Assembly (NCBI GenBank): GCA_949130495.1
Contig: OX422221.1
Coordinates: 31,384,917-31,448,916, forward strand
From: Sambucus nigra
Taxonomy: Eukaryota > Streptophyta > Magnoliopsida > Dipsacales > Adoxaceae
Length of the DNA stretch: 64,000 nucleotides
Direction: 5' to 3'
Shown here: one piece after another, positions 35,284-46,789 of the stretch
Numbering within the stretch: the stretch's first letter is position 1
Layout of the letters: each line of letters starts with the position of its first letter
The notes under the pieces: model-generated
The model's input: the letters and a program-made list of their open reading frames with translations, nothing else
The model's database searches: none
What the model was told of the DNA's origin: nothing
Made by a program: the position numbers and the translations under genes

Positions 35284-36207
35284 TGTGACACCCCACCTAT
35301 TTTAATCAAGGATGATCAATCATTTACTAAAACAAACAAGAATCTCATTTGGTGCATATTTAGTAACACTTTCGAAAACTTTTTAAATTACTAACCACCT
35401 ATGTTAAATTAGGCCAGTGTCAAATTTTATCTTTCATTAACGTCACAACATGCGAGAACAAATAATAACTCAACCATGATGACAAATATAAGAGTTTGAA
35501 TCATCACATGATAAATAGATAAATAATAAGTTCCGAATAAACCATCAATTCTGAAAGTAAAATCCAGACCATAAGTCTAATAAAATAAAACCGAATCCAA
35601 AAACATAATCGGATAAATAAAACATAATGAATGTATCAACTGAAGGGGAAACATGCCCAAATTAAATACCGATTCATAAACCCTAATCAAAGAATGAATA
35701 ACTGAAGTTTCTATGCAAATCCTAAAAGCCTCGATAAGTGCTGCAACTATGGATCCATAGAATGAGTCATCAAACTGGATGGACACCCAAAAATATTTTG
35801 GAAAATAGATTTGACACGGGTCAGAGTTCAAAACCTTTTCAAAATATTTAGAAAGATTTAGATCGCATCTTACAATCAATTATTTGATAACACGTTAGTT
35901 CCATATACACTCCCTTGAGTTCATCACCTCTCAACTGTGGTGCAAATCAAACGTCTCCTACCTAGCTATGATACCCAACCAAACTAGATATACGTATCTA
36001 ACTAACCAAAAAAGGTTTATCTCCCCCGTACCATCCACACGATAAGTTACCGCACTACCAATAATAATATTAATCGCATATTAGTATTGAATCATTTTTT
36101 ACGTTTTTGTACTTAAATTTCTTTTAGATATACACAATCTATCTTTTCTACCATCACACATAAGTAGGATAATCATACTTGCATATACATATATATATAT
36201 ATATATA
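35284..36207 (-). repeat. Family F LTR of K, segment 1
   Basis: Begins TGTGACACCCC and matches 6147 to about 7070 of copy F. It includes GGGAAACATGCCC near 35650 (the GGGCA hairpin with one mismatch) and a CTAC/GTAG stem near 36147-36165 that corresponds to the stem-loops of element O. The Helitron at 36208 cuts the segment inside a TA repeat. Confidence 0.8.
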
Positions 36208-36235
36208 CTAGGGTATGCCCGTGCCTGAAGGCACG
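36208..36235 (-). other. Helitron 3' terminus, hairpin and CTAG
   Basis: Palindromic CGTGCC-TGAA-GGCACG followed on the minus strand by GGCATACC and CTAG, at an A|T junction. This is the canonical Helitron 3' end. Confidence 0.8.
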
Positions 36236-39200
36236 ATGCAAAATTTTGAAGTGTACGTCATTGATTGGATCATACGTCGTATTTAGTTCGCAACAATAAT
36301 AATAGTCCGTATTGAACCCCGTATAATACGTCGTAATGGCACGGTAAAAATATTTTAGTAATTTGTTATTCATCAAATGTATTAGTTTTAATCGTTATAG
36401 AATATTCACTAATTTTACGTACAAAAGAAATATCGGCATGGGGCAATCCACTAAAGTCAACTCAATTACCCAAACATAAATACAAACTTTCAAACTGGGA
36501 CAATCTCCATAAAGCTTAAAAAAATTGATGTTACTTATATTAAAGAAAAAAATTGGACATCATTTTTTTAATAAAAACTCGACCAATTAATCGTGTCATT
36601 AGGGGTCGGATTTTTCACCTAATATTAATACAATAACACGCGTAGTGCGTCTACAACTAAATTCGTCGCAATGTAAATCAAATAGTATCCCGAGAGAGTA
36701 TTTGTTGGATATTGCCAAAGTGGTCAGCCAAAATTTCCTTCATTTAATAAATGCATGTTCCAATAGCATGCATGTAATTTATTTTAGTGTAACCACTACA
36801 TGTTTCAAACCTAGTGCATGTTGTAGCCATGACAATAAAACTATTTTCGGTGTGGTAGTAATAATAGTTCTGTCAATAAGGTTGCATACCACCACTTTAA
36901 TACGGTTCGCCTATAGTAAATACATGCAACTTTTCATTACTTAAAACAAATCAAATGGTAGTAAAAAAATATAGTACCAAGTAAATAAAATTGTTTGTTT
37001 CTAATAAATGACAATTTCCTTTACTGAATCCACCTACACACATACAGTCCTATCAGCATCATTATTTCTTAGGGAAACCATATGAATGCATAGAAAATAA
37101 CTTATTTGGAGTCCCATGTGTTTTACTACCCAAGCACAAAAATAATTTATAAAGGTAGCAAATTAAAAGTCTCACCCGAAATAGGTTTTTATAATTCTCC
37201 AAAATAAAATGAAGAGAAAATCTTCATGCTCTGTTTTACAAAATCAAAATTAAATGAGAATTATAAATAGTTTCAAGAAATCTAGAACATTATGCACTCT
37301 CCATCAAAGAGCTTTTGACACAATAATAAGATAAAATTATATTTAAGAATAAAAATTTATTCCGCATTTATGTGTAAGATTCAACGTTGACACAATACAA
37401 ATATATTTTTTCCTGGTGGTCAACTCAAAAGATTATTTACTTAAACAAAGACCATATATAAATATTCGGTTTGAATGTCACCCTAGACAAACTTTAAACC
37501 ACAACTCGAAATTGTAGATAGGAGTTTTTGTGAATGTATAAATTTAAATTTTCTACATTAGTAATTAATCAAAAAATATTTTAAATACCACCCAAACTAC
37601 ATTTAAACACTATTCAAATAAATAATAATGACTAACCCAAACTACATTTAAATGAGATGGATTGCAACTCAACATTGGTACTCAAAAGAATATAAATATC
37701 TAAATATCTATTACATTGGTAGTCAAAATAATTTGTTGATATTTCCTATAGACGATCACGTGATTTGAAACAACTTTAAGATCTAACCAACATTTCCCAA
37801 AATTTTAGTAGTTACACTGATATATAGAATGTAACTTAAAGGTTCTTTTTTTCTATGCAATTATCTCCTTAGTCCAAGACAAACATTAATGCCTTAGCAG
37901 TGTCGTTCCCTTGGGCCTCGCACATTGGTTCCTTTTGATAGCCTTGTCCTTTTTCTATATTAAAAAATGTTTATGTGAAAGTTTTTCTATATAGCAGTGT
38001 CCTTGCCTTGGGCTCCGCGAGGTGTTGTCTAATTTGTCCTCTTTCTTACTGTTTGAAAACTGGCTACATTAATTACCTGACATCTCTCTGCCAGAAATTT
38101 CATCCACATAATATAATTGTAGAGCTAAAAGTAGGGACACTCAATGCTTAAGACACATTTTAATATCAAACATCAATTATACTCGAAGATTTACAAAATT
38201 TAAATTTTTACATTTTTAACTTCAATAAAAATAAATGTATTTAAAAAACCTCTATAAACTTGTATTTTCAATTAAAAAATGTTTTCATTTTATAAAAAAA
38301 ATATTTTTAAAGAGAACTTAATTTTAAAGTCTTCACCGGATAACACCGGTCACCAAAAAACATGGCCAACAGTGGAACACCGGCACCAAAAGACATGGTC
38401 AACATTATAACGCCAGTCACCAAATAATAAATGAAGAGAGATCGCCCAAATAAATGAAGAACTCCTGTCACCAAAAATTTACATCCAAGAATCATAACTT
38501 AAACGATTTCAAACAAAACACAAAAGTGAGTAGACAAATGTTAAGATTTGTGACTAATATTAGAGGTACATTAACACAGGTAGTTGGAGAGAATAAAAAC
38601 AATAAAAAAGGTGAAGGGGTATATTATCTCTAAAAAAAAGTGAGTCTTCTAAGTACCACCTTCTCCAACACAATCAATTTAAAACACAAATGAGTTATGA
38701 ACAAAAAAAAACATCATTCAATCTTAAAAAAACATATTTCCTAACAACCATTTTCTATGCTTAGACCTGATAAAAAAACACAAAAAAAGCCATATACCCT
38801 CATAACCCACGCCTCCCTCTCTCTCCTATTTTGACATGGAAAAACCGGACAGATGAACCCATCCAAACTAAACCCATCTCCCACATGCTACTAAGTTGTA
38901 AGACAAAAAAAATTCAAAAGAATTTAAGCCTTCAGTTTCCATTGTTTAGAATCAAACAAAAAAAATAATGCTTACGTCTTTGGTTATCTCTCACAAAACT
39001 TGCATCAACATAAAAAAATGGTCGGTCATCTCTTTCATGCAGTTCCAAAATCTAGAGAATTTCTCCATTTTTAGATCTATGCTTGCTCTTGCTCGAGCCT
39101 CTTCTTGTGCTGTGGTTTGTTGTTCAACATCTATGCATGCTAAAATTGGGTAAAAGTTAGTGTAAAAATTCATACTGCTCTGTTTCAAATAAAATACAAT

Positions 39201-40384
39201 CATAAACCAATACTTATTGCTCTCGGCCGATGGTGATTTAGGTTGGACAGAAAAACTTCCTGAGCCGATGTTGACAAAGACAAACAAAACAAAACATATC
39301 TTTTAGGTTGGACCAAAAATCATCCGAAAGTTCAAAATAAATTTCCCAAACAAAAAAAAATATAAAACATATATAAAAATAACCACAAAAATTGGTGAGG
39401 GAGAGGGACATGGACTTACGGTGGCGGTGGCTTATCCAAATAGAAAGATGAAAAATCGAAATGAGGGGAAATGGAACAAAACCTGTTCTCCAAAACAAAA
39501 TCAAGTATGATATAGGTTTTGTTCACTTCAACTTTATCAACAATCATATAAGATGAAGATATGACATTTTTTGGAGAGGGAAAATACTTACATAATTATT
39601 CTTTTCTCACTTTTGAACACCACAATATCCAAAAATGATAAAACGATCAAGTATGAGACATCCGCACTAAACAAACAAACAAAAAATAGATATAAAATTA
39701 GAATTTTTGTAAACATTAAGAGATTATGGTTTTCTCACCTTTGATCGTAACCCTAAGATATTAGTAACACACACACCCAAAATTAGTCTACCCCCACCCA
39801 ATTCATCATAACCTTCTGAACCAAACATACGCACACACCAAACACCATACCCAACAACCCCTGCTTCCCAACCCACTGCACTGATCACACTTGCTACTTC
39901 CCCCACCACTCTCAAATGGAGATAACTCCCCACGCGCACCGTCTTTACACCTATTGCTACGGATGCACAAACCCATAGCCCCCACCTTGAGGATGAAAAT
40001 GGTTACGAAAGCATGCTTGGATTAAGGTCCCTCACCTTCACATCCGTCTCATAGTTTAGAAGAAAGGCAATTGTGTTCAAAGTGATAGAGAGAAAGGTTT
40101 TGAAGAATATTTGAGACTTCAAGAGAGAGAAATAGTAAAGGGTTCAAATTAAAGTGTACGATGGGTGAGAGCTGCATGGCTCGAGGTCTGAGAAAGTAAG
40201 GAGTAAATGAGCAAGCATGGCTGTATAGCGTGTAGTAGACCAAAATGTTTTAAAAGATTCCCTTGAATGATATGCACCCTTTTTCGCCAAATCTATCCCA
40301 ACCATCCATTCGTGCCTTGTTGGCATTCATCCTCACCATGAAATGTGTTATAAACTTGTTGAACAATGAAAATACCCTTCCTCC
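36236..40384 (-). other. Helitron interior
   Basis: About 4.1 kb of AT-rich sequence. Items seen: a short repeat with CACCGGTCACCAAAAA-ACATGG near 38335-38425, a duplicated GCAGTGTC(G/C)TT-CCTTGGGC segment near 37900 and 38000, and two minus-strand open stretches at 39287-38991 and 39504-39238 flanked by donor-like sites. No protein family is recognised. Confidence 0.4.
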
Positions 40385-40396
40385 TTATATATATAT

Positions 40397-40400
40397 ATGT

Positions 40401-40440
<40 letters not shown>
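40397..40440. repeat. TA/TG microsatellite at Helitron 5' junction
   Basis: A TG run of about 20 units after a TA run. The orthologous LTR site in copy F (7060-7070) has only a short TGTATATATGT, so the repeat expanded here. Confidence 0.85.
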
Positions 40441-40441
<1 letters not shown>

Positions 40442-41827
40442 ACACTATAATATATTCAACTATCGTATCTCTCGAAATGACCACCGTGATGATTGCATAC
40501 AATGCTATCATATCCATGTGCCTCTCATACCAAATCAAGGACTATTGGTTTTAAGTGTCACTTCAAAGCCTAAATCAAATAACACATAATGGAGGCGAAC
40601 ATAGTTCTAAGCCTTCTGACTACGCACATACCTAACGTACCGAAATGACATGTTGGTCCCACTATGCACTCTCAAACACTTAACCTTCCAAAGTTCTATG
40701 TTCAGGGGAACACATACAGACCTCACTGAATTCGTCAAGGTGGGATTGCCCTCTGGGCTAAACCTCCTGTGATAGACGGTAGCGTAGGTATGTTCACACA
40801 CATAACCAATCACATAATAGGTATTCACACAACAAATATATTTATATACATATTATAGGTATACACATAACCCATAATATTTCACGTACATAGTACTTAT
40901 CTCATTCGAATACTGAACGTACTAATGATTCTCATATAGTGTTTTATTCATATATTTTCAGTATCACTCATAATCCGAAGGTTACGTACTATCCCTTAAG
41001 TTATTTCAGTAGTTACCACGTCAATATACTACTAATATTAGTCTTAGGTCACGGTTTACTCTCCCCTTATTACAAATTGTAAATTCCTGATACACATCTC
41101 AATCATTTGACCATTATCGGTCCTAATCCTAAGATTACCCTCATTAAGATTAACTGGGCCTTAACTATATGTCTAATAACCTTCTCTAAGTCTTTATATA
41201 ATTAATAAACTTCTCCAATGTTTCCCGTAATTTATTTCAAGAGGAAGTATAACAAAAGGGCAAATCTCATCAAAATGGGCAGCTGAATCGATTCGGTAGG
41301 GATTACAAATAGATTAGTTCTTCAAAACAAATCAATTCGTAACTGTTCGTATCCACTTCTTCCTTGCTGTTATGAGTTTTCACCATTAAAACATTATCAA
41401 AACTCTATAAAACATCCCCAAACTCCCATCCAACAAAACCAAACATTAAACATATGTATATAGACAAATTTTAGCATAAATAACACATCAAGACTATAAG
41501 GAATCTAACCAAGAACGAATTCAAACTCATTATTCATCAAAACCTTAGTTTATGTGTTCTTCATGCATAATCATCCATTTACCCATATTTTTTTCATGTG
41601 AATCATCCCATGTTCTCTGATTTTGTGTTATCCTCATATATAGAATTGTTTTACCTGAATTCCTACCCTGAATCATGAATTCTACCCATCCAAATCCCAA
41701 GAATCATCATTTAAATCATAAAAGTAAACCCTACACTACATGGGTATTATAACATGCTGAAAGTAATGCAAGATAAAAACTTGCCTTGATTCAACATGTC
41801 TGATTTTTTTTCTGAGATGGTGATGAC
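40441..41827 (-). repeat. Family F LTR of K, segment 2
   Basis: Resumes at CACACTATAATATATTC, matching 7069 onward in F. It carries CTGAATCGATTCGG at 41283-41296, one copy of the palindrome clustered in L. Sequence from 41330 matches the H LTR from 57083. It ends at ATGAC, the target of the Tat element. Confidence 0.8.
41823..41827. repeat. Target-site duplication of Tat element, left (ATGAC)
   Basis: ATGAC before the LTR start TGTTGATG; exact copy at 54263-54267. Confidence 0.9.
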
Positions 41828-42402
41828 TGTTGATGTAAAAAATTAGATCACTCTAATAATTCAATCATAGATAAATAAATGAGACAAAGAATTTTAAAGT
41901 GGTTCATCCTTATAAGAATGGCCTACGTCCACTATTTTGGTATTGCTGTTTGTATGGGAATTCTCGATTACAAGTTATCTCAAGAAATTCCATTCTGGGT
42001 TTTTTTCTCCAATGAGGATTGTACAATGTATTTATAGCCTTGAGGTTGTAATATGAAAGGGTAATACATTTAATGCCCTCTTTCCGTGTGCGTCTAAATG
42101 ATAAGCATTTAATGAATCAGTTGAACTGTTTGTTATCCAGCTATTAATGCTTTGTTCGAGATGCAGCTCGGACCGCCTGAGTTTCTCGGACCCCCCAAGC
42201 TTCTTGGTATTTAAGAGTTCCTCAGAGAGGTTTGTTCCTCGGAGCGTATGAGTTCCTCGGAGTAAGCAGTGTTCCTCGGGGAACTAGTCTTCCTCGTTAT
42301 AGTCTTGTTCCTCGGAGCGAGTGGGTTCCTCGGAAGTGTTTGTAATTGTCATGTGTATTCATAGGATTGGTCCACATCAGTAGATTAAATTTGGTATCAA
42401 CA
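41828..42402 (-). repeat. Tat-like 3' LTR
   Basis: 575 bp, TGTTGATG...TATCAACA. It contains a sense-strand TATAAATA (42029-42036 on the minus strand) and six to seven copies of TTCCTCGG(A/G) between about 42218 and 42335, conserved in the other LTR. Confidence 0.9.
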
Positions 42403-42420
42403 GAAGCCCCCAATGTTTCA
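42403..42420 (-). other. Polypurine tract of Tat-like element
   Basis: The minus strand reads ACATTGGGGGCTTC directly before the LTR, the typical Tat-lineage form. Confidence 0.75.
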
Positions 42421-42876
42421 TAGTTCAAAATTTGAGGATTATGGAACATTCTTTCTCGGAATATGGTAGCTTTAAATAGTCTTCCTGATTTTTAGGAGCA
42501 TTTCCCTTGTATTTATTTCTCCTTCCCAATTCGTAGAATCATGCTTTTTTGGACTTTTCTGCGTGCTTCGATTCCCGCGTCACTTTTCGTCTTTTTAGCC
42601 GCTGTTGTTCGCTATGATTCCCGCGCCAATATTTAATGCCCTTTTAGCCTTCGGTAACATAATCATCATTTTTTGTAATCATTACTTCACCATTTTCCAA
42701 GGCAAGGTATTTAAACTTCACAGACACTCCCATCGTGTTCTACCTTTTCAAATTTTTATCTTCGAGTTTTTCATTGTCTTCTACTCTCTTGTGCTTTTAT
42801 CTCTTCCGTCGTTCGTTGTCAACAGCTTCAGTCTTTTTCTGTAAGATCTTCATTTTTCTTCATTTCTTTATTCACC
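42421..42876 (+). promoter_or_regulatory. Promoter and 5' UTR of the antisense gene
   Basis: About 450 bp between the polypurine tract and the ATG. TATTTAAA at 42708-42715 could place a start near 42745. The 5' UTR is pyrimidine-rich, and the ATG at 42877 has a strong context (CACCATGG). A GTAAGAT donor-like site at 42841 could be a UTR intron, but no acceptor is needed to reach the ATG. Direction is away from the 3' LTR into the element. Confidence 0.5.
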
Positions 42877-43381
42877 ATGGTTTACCTTGTTGAGTCTCTT
42901 GAGCAGTTTCATTCTGATTTCTCCATCCCCTCTTGGGTTGTCTTGGAAAAACTTTCTGAGCCTTCTGATTATTTCAATTTGGCTGAGGGACATTGGTTCC
43001 CCAGTCTTTTTTATGCTGAATGTGGATTTTCTTTTCCACCCAATTCCTTGTGTCTAGAATTCTGTCAGTATTTCGATGTTGTTCCTGCACGAATAGCCCC
43101 CAACACATGGAGAATAGTTAATGGCGCGCATAGGTTAAATCAAGTGCATGGAACTCGTATAGGAATCCCATAAATCATGTTCTGCTATAGATGGGCAGTC
43201 AATGGAAATATTTATTATTTAAAAACTAGATTTTTAAACAGAGCCTTAGTAGTTAACCTCGCTGATGCCAATAGGGATTATTTTGAACATGGGGTTGTCA
43301 TAAAAAATTGGCAACACCCTCCCTTGACTGGAGATGAGGTTTACCAGGGTCCCAGATGCCCTCCTTATGGCAATGGGATAG

Positions 43382-43469
43382 GTTATTTTTATTTCATTTT
43401 ATTTTGAAATTATGCTTCTTTTGTGTTCGATAAAATGTGCCACTGATAACAATGTTTATTTATTTTCAG
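43382..43469 (+). other. Intron 1 of the antisense gene
   Basis: 88 nt, donor ATAG|GTTATT, acceptor TTATTTTCAG. It contains stops in the exon frame. Splicing after 505 coding nt (phase 1) joins exactly to GTT GAT AGC AAG. Confidence 0.75.
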
Positions 43470-44152
43470 TTGATAGCAAGAGAAAGTGCCCAAAAGAGGC
43501 AGATGTCAACATAAGGCATTTGAAACTGATCTGGAGTCTGCATCAAAGTGTTGCCGACGAGCACATTAGATCAGCTTCGTATCTGCTCCAGTACAAGAGC
43601 TACACCACCTCCTTCACTGCTCGTCCTGTGATTAGTGAGGCAGAGCCAGTACCAGCCTCTGTAAGTTCTTCGCCTGAATCTCATATTCCTTTGAGCGAAA
43701 GGATGAAGAAGAGAAGACCCCCCACCTTGTTTGAGAAAAATGCCTCTAGCTCTAGGGAGGCAAAAAGGAGTAGGATTGATGTCCCAAAGGAGGGGACAAA
43801 GAAGACTGAAGCAGATCCTTCAGCTTCTCCTGCTAAAGTCACCGAGAAGCCCGCAGTGGCTCCGAGCAGGTCTGCTGCTCCTGGAGAGGTGATTGTGATA
43901 TCACCGACAAAGGGTTCTTCCTTGGTTGAATATGTACCTGTTCCCCCGAGGAGGCTGAAGAAAAGCTCCTCGGTCAATTTGGCTGACACCACTACTCAAC
44001 CCCCAGCTGTTGGGACTGTAGTTCCCACTTTTATTCCTCCGAGCTCTGCCATGAGCTCGGTGAAGTCCCAGACCATTCTCGAGGTCCAAGGTAATGAAGA
44101 TAATCTTACTCGGGACATGGTTACTTCTTTGGTTGCTCGTCATCTTGCTTCA

Positions 44153-44230
44153 GTAAGTCTCTTTACATTCAATTTTTCATATTTCCTTTGTCATTTATGT
44201 TTCTAACTTGCTTTCTGTTTCTGTTCACAG
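44153..44230 (+). other. Intron 2 of the antisense gene
   Basis: 78 nt, donor CA|GTAAGT, acceptor TGTTCACAG. T-rich, with in-frame stops. Exons 1 and 2 total 1,188 nt, a whole number of codons, and exon 3 continues in frame. Confidence 0.8.
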
Positions 44231-45051
44231 TTGACGAGCTGCTTTAACATAATCCTGAAGAAGGATGAGGCAATTAAAGCTTCATGCTCCTCGTCCAGCG
44301 TGGAGGGAGCTTTGGAGGAAGCTAAAAAATCTCTGGCTGATTCTCGCAAGACATATGCCACTGATAAGGCTGTCTTGGATAAGAAGCTTGCCTCCACCGA
44401 GCAGGATAAATCTCGAGCTGTTGAAGCCTCCAAAGAGTTGGAGAAGAAAAATAATGCCTTGGAGAAGGAAAATAAAGAGCTCGAAGAGAAGCTCAAAGCT
44501 GCTGGAGAGCTGGAAAATAAACTCAAGGCTGCCGAGGAGGATTTGGCCAAACTTCAGGAAGTAGGTCGGCAAAAGGAGGAGGCAGAAAATAAATTGAAGG
44601 CTGCTGAGAACCTGCTGTCGGAGAAGCTTGCCTTGGAGAAGACCAAGAGGAAAGCTTCTGTCAAGAAGTCCTTCAGCTCTGGCTGGGACAAGGGGTGGAA
44701 TAAGGGGTGTGCTTCCATGGTATCTCAAGTGGACTATGGCAGCCTAAAGTATTTTAGGGATGGATGGGTTGCTGCCCTTCAGGAAATGAAGGTCGACGAA
44801 TCATCCGAGCTCTTCCAACGACATATCCCTGGTCCCTCTCCTACTCCAGAAGAATTAGAAGAGGACGAAGCTACCTCTGAGGAGTCTTCAATGGTGATGG
44901 GAGATCACCCCCAACCATCCAATATGCTGTCGGGCAAGTTGTTTCTTCTTCCGAGCAACAGCTGGTGCTCTTCGAACAACCCACAGTTCCTTTCGAGAAA
45001 CCTGCTTCCTCTTCCCAAGCTCCCGAGAAGGTTTTGGGAGATAAGGAAAAG

Positions 45052-45230
45052 GTGTAGTGTTGTTCGGGATTATCTTTATATTTTTCTTCTTTTGTCAAAT
45101 GTAATCCAAAACTTGTTACTCTGAATTTTATGATCTAATAAAACTTGAATTTTCTTGCCTATTGTTGTCTATCTTTCATTCATACTCTACTTGTTCTTCT
45201 TATTGATGATTGCTTTTCTTTCTCTGCTAG
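45052..45230 (+). other. Intron 3 of the antisense gene
   Basis: 179 nt, donor AAAAG|GTGTAG (weak), acceptor TTTCTTTCTCTGCTAG after a strong pyrimidine tract. Both exon ends are at codon boundaries (phase 0). An AATAAA-like signal near 45138 could instead end a short transcript. Confidence 0.6.
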
Positions 45231-46514
45231 TTTCTGGCCATGATGGATCTGCTATCTGCCCATGATACAAATTTGCTGCAACAGTGCAATGAGTACTTTA
45301 AGGCTGGTCACACAGACTTGAGTGATGCGCAAGTTGCCGACATCCTTGGCCAAGATGCTTCAGAACAGGCAGTGGAAGCATATCAGTACCTGAAGTGTTT
45401 GCTTGATCGAGCAGTATCCAATAATGTGGCTTACTACGAAATGATCAAGGATCTCCAAGGCACCCTTGAAGACCTTCAGCTTCAATATAAAGAATCCACT
45501 GCCTTGTTGCATGAGAGTTATGAGAAAAAGTACAAGCTGATCGTTGCTGACAAGGGCTACAAGAAGCTTTTTGCAGGGTATGATGTAAGGGAGAGAACTT
45601 TGAAGGGTGAGGTCGAGGAGTGCAGACAGATTGCTAAGCTGCTGGAGCAAGAGAACAACAACTTGCAAAAAGAGCTATCACAATTGAAGTCTACAGCTTC
45701 TTCTTCAACAGCCCTAATCCCAGTGACTGACGAGGGATTTTCATTCTTAGAGGTTGATAATGCCAAGTTGAGGAACGAGTTGGAGACTTTGAAGAATTCT
45801 GGCACCTCTACTTCTTCTCGTGGTCGAGCAAGAGCTCCTCAGGGACGAGGAAGAGCAGCTCGGGTGCTTGTCGAGGACCAGAGAACTCAGTCTGCGTTAG
45901 AGAACCAAGCTTTCCAATTAATGGAGAAGAACCAGTCTTTTTCAGACATGTCAAAGAAGATTAGGGACTTGGAAAGAAAGCTCTATGCGCAGAAGTCAAT
46001 CTTGGAGAATAAGGAGCTTTTCATTAAGAATCTCCATGAGCAGCTAGAAAGGCTAACATATCAATTCCACAAACAGCCCAGGGAGTTCTAGATCGCTGGA
46101 TGCAACGAAGCATTATTCCACTTGGATGATCGTATCCAGAATGCCAACAATGAGGGCTACAAAAAAGGATGGCTGAATGCCTTAGGTGTGTTAAAGCTCG
46201 AACAAGGCCATTATCTGTGGGACTACCATGATCCCGGGTTGCTCGACTTGCCTGTTCCACCATATAATTTGGAGATGGAGTGGATCCCTGCTCGGGCCAT
46301 TCCTCGGAGCTTAATTTCAAAGTATCTCGGTGACTACAATTTACATTCTCAGATCGAAGTATCTCGTCCCGAGCATCTTTTAGATCGACCTTCTGTGATG
46401 AACGTCAGGATGCTGAAGGATTTGAACTTTATCAATTCTCCTCAGTCTTTAAATGATTCGCGTGCTGGCGAGGAACCTGTGTCAAAAGCTGAGGGGAAGA
46501 GACCAGTAGAATAG

Positions 46515-46789
46515 GAATTTTTTATGTAACAGTTAGTATACATGTCAATGTAAGTGTAATTTCATTATCAATGTAATTTATTTTGAATTCAATGAAAGAC
46601 TTTCATTTTTGTTTGCAAATCTCAATTGCTATTATCTTGTAGTTATCAAACACTTTACATTTATGTATATCTGTAAAAAATAACAATATTGTGATGTTCG
46701 TCGACCAATTTAGTAAAAAAGTTCCAAGTTTCAATAATATTGCTCGATCACTTAATAATAAAGTCACGAGTACCAATCAATCAAGGTTG
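46515..46789 (+). other. 3' flank of the antisense gene
   Basis: AT-rich, with TGTAA and AATGTAATTT motifs plausible for 3' end formation of the antisense transcript. No frame. Confidence 0.35.

Larger units (their letters stand above)
36208..40385 (-). mobile_element. Non-autonomous Helitron in K LTR
   Basis: The minus-strand 3' end at 36208 has all the expected marks: a 6-bp stem CGTGCC/GGCACG with a four-base loop (36220-36235), eight bases, then CTAG (a CTRR terminus) followed by T. The 5' end lies near 40385, in the TA/TG repeat left by the target; a TC start is not clear. F-type LTR sequence continues on both sides (compare 7050-7080). No Rep/helicase or RPA frame is present. The interior, read on the minus strand, has exon-like pieces next to GTAAGT or GTGAGG donors (near 39408 and 39985), suggesting captured gene fragments that I cannot name. 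Confidence 0.75.
42877..46514 (+). pseudogene. Four-exon antisense gene of the Tat-like element
   Basis: Coding on the strand opposite pol. Exons: 42877-43381, 43470-44152, 44231-45051 and 45231-46514. Exon 1 encodes a domain like the putative gypsy-type transposon family (PF04195): FHSDFSIPSW, PARIAPNTWRIVNG, YYLKTRFLNRALVV. Exon 2 is Ser/Pro-rich with basic, nuclear-signal-like KKRRPP and KRSR. Exons 3 and 4 each contain long coiled coils and one GW-type motif (GWDKGWNKG; EGYKKGWLNALG), and exon 4 has an RG-rich patch. About 1,100 residues in total. Breaks: stop TAA at 43171-43173, one-base frame change near 44915, stop TAG at 46089-46091. If intron 3 is retained, the frame ends at 45057, giving a shorter protein. 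Function is unknown. Confidence 0.75.

Noticed and set aside
42030..42037. TATTTATA on the plus strand as the promoter of the antisense gene
   Set aside because: Read on the minus strand it is a TATAAATA in the right place for the element's own transcript; TATTTAAA at 42708 is closer to the antisense ATG.
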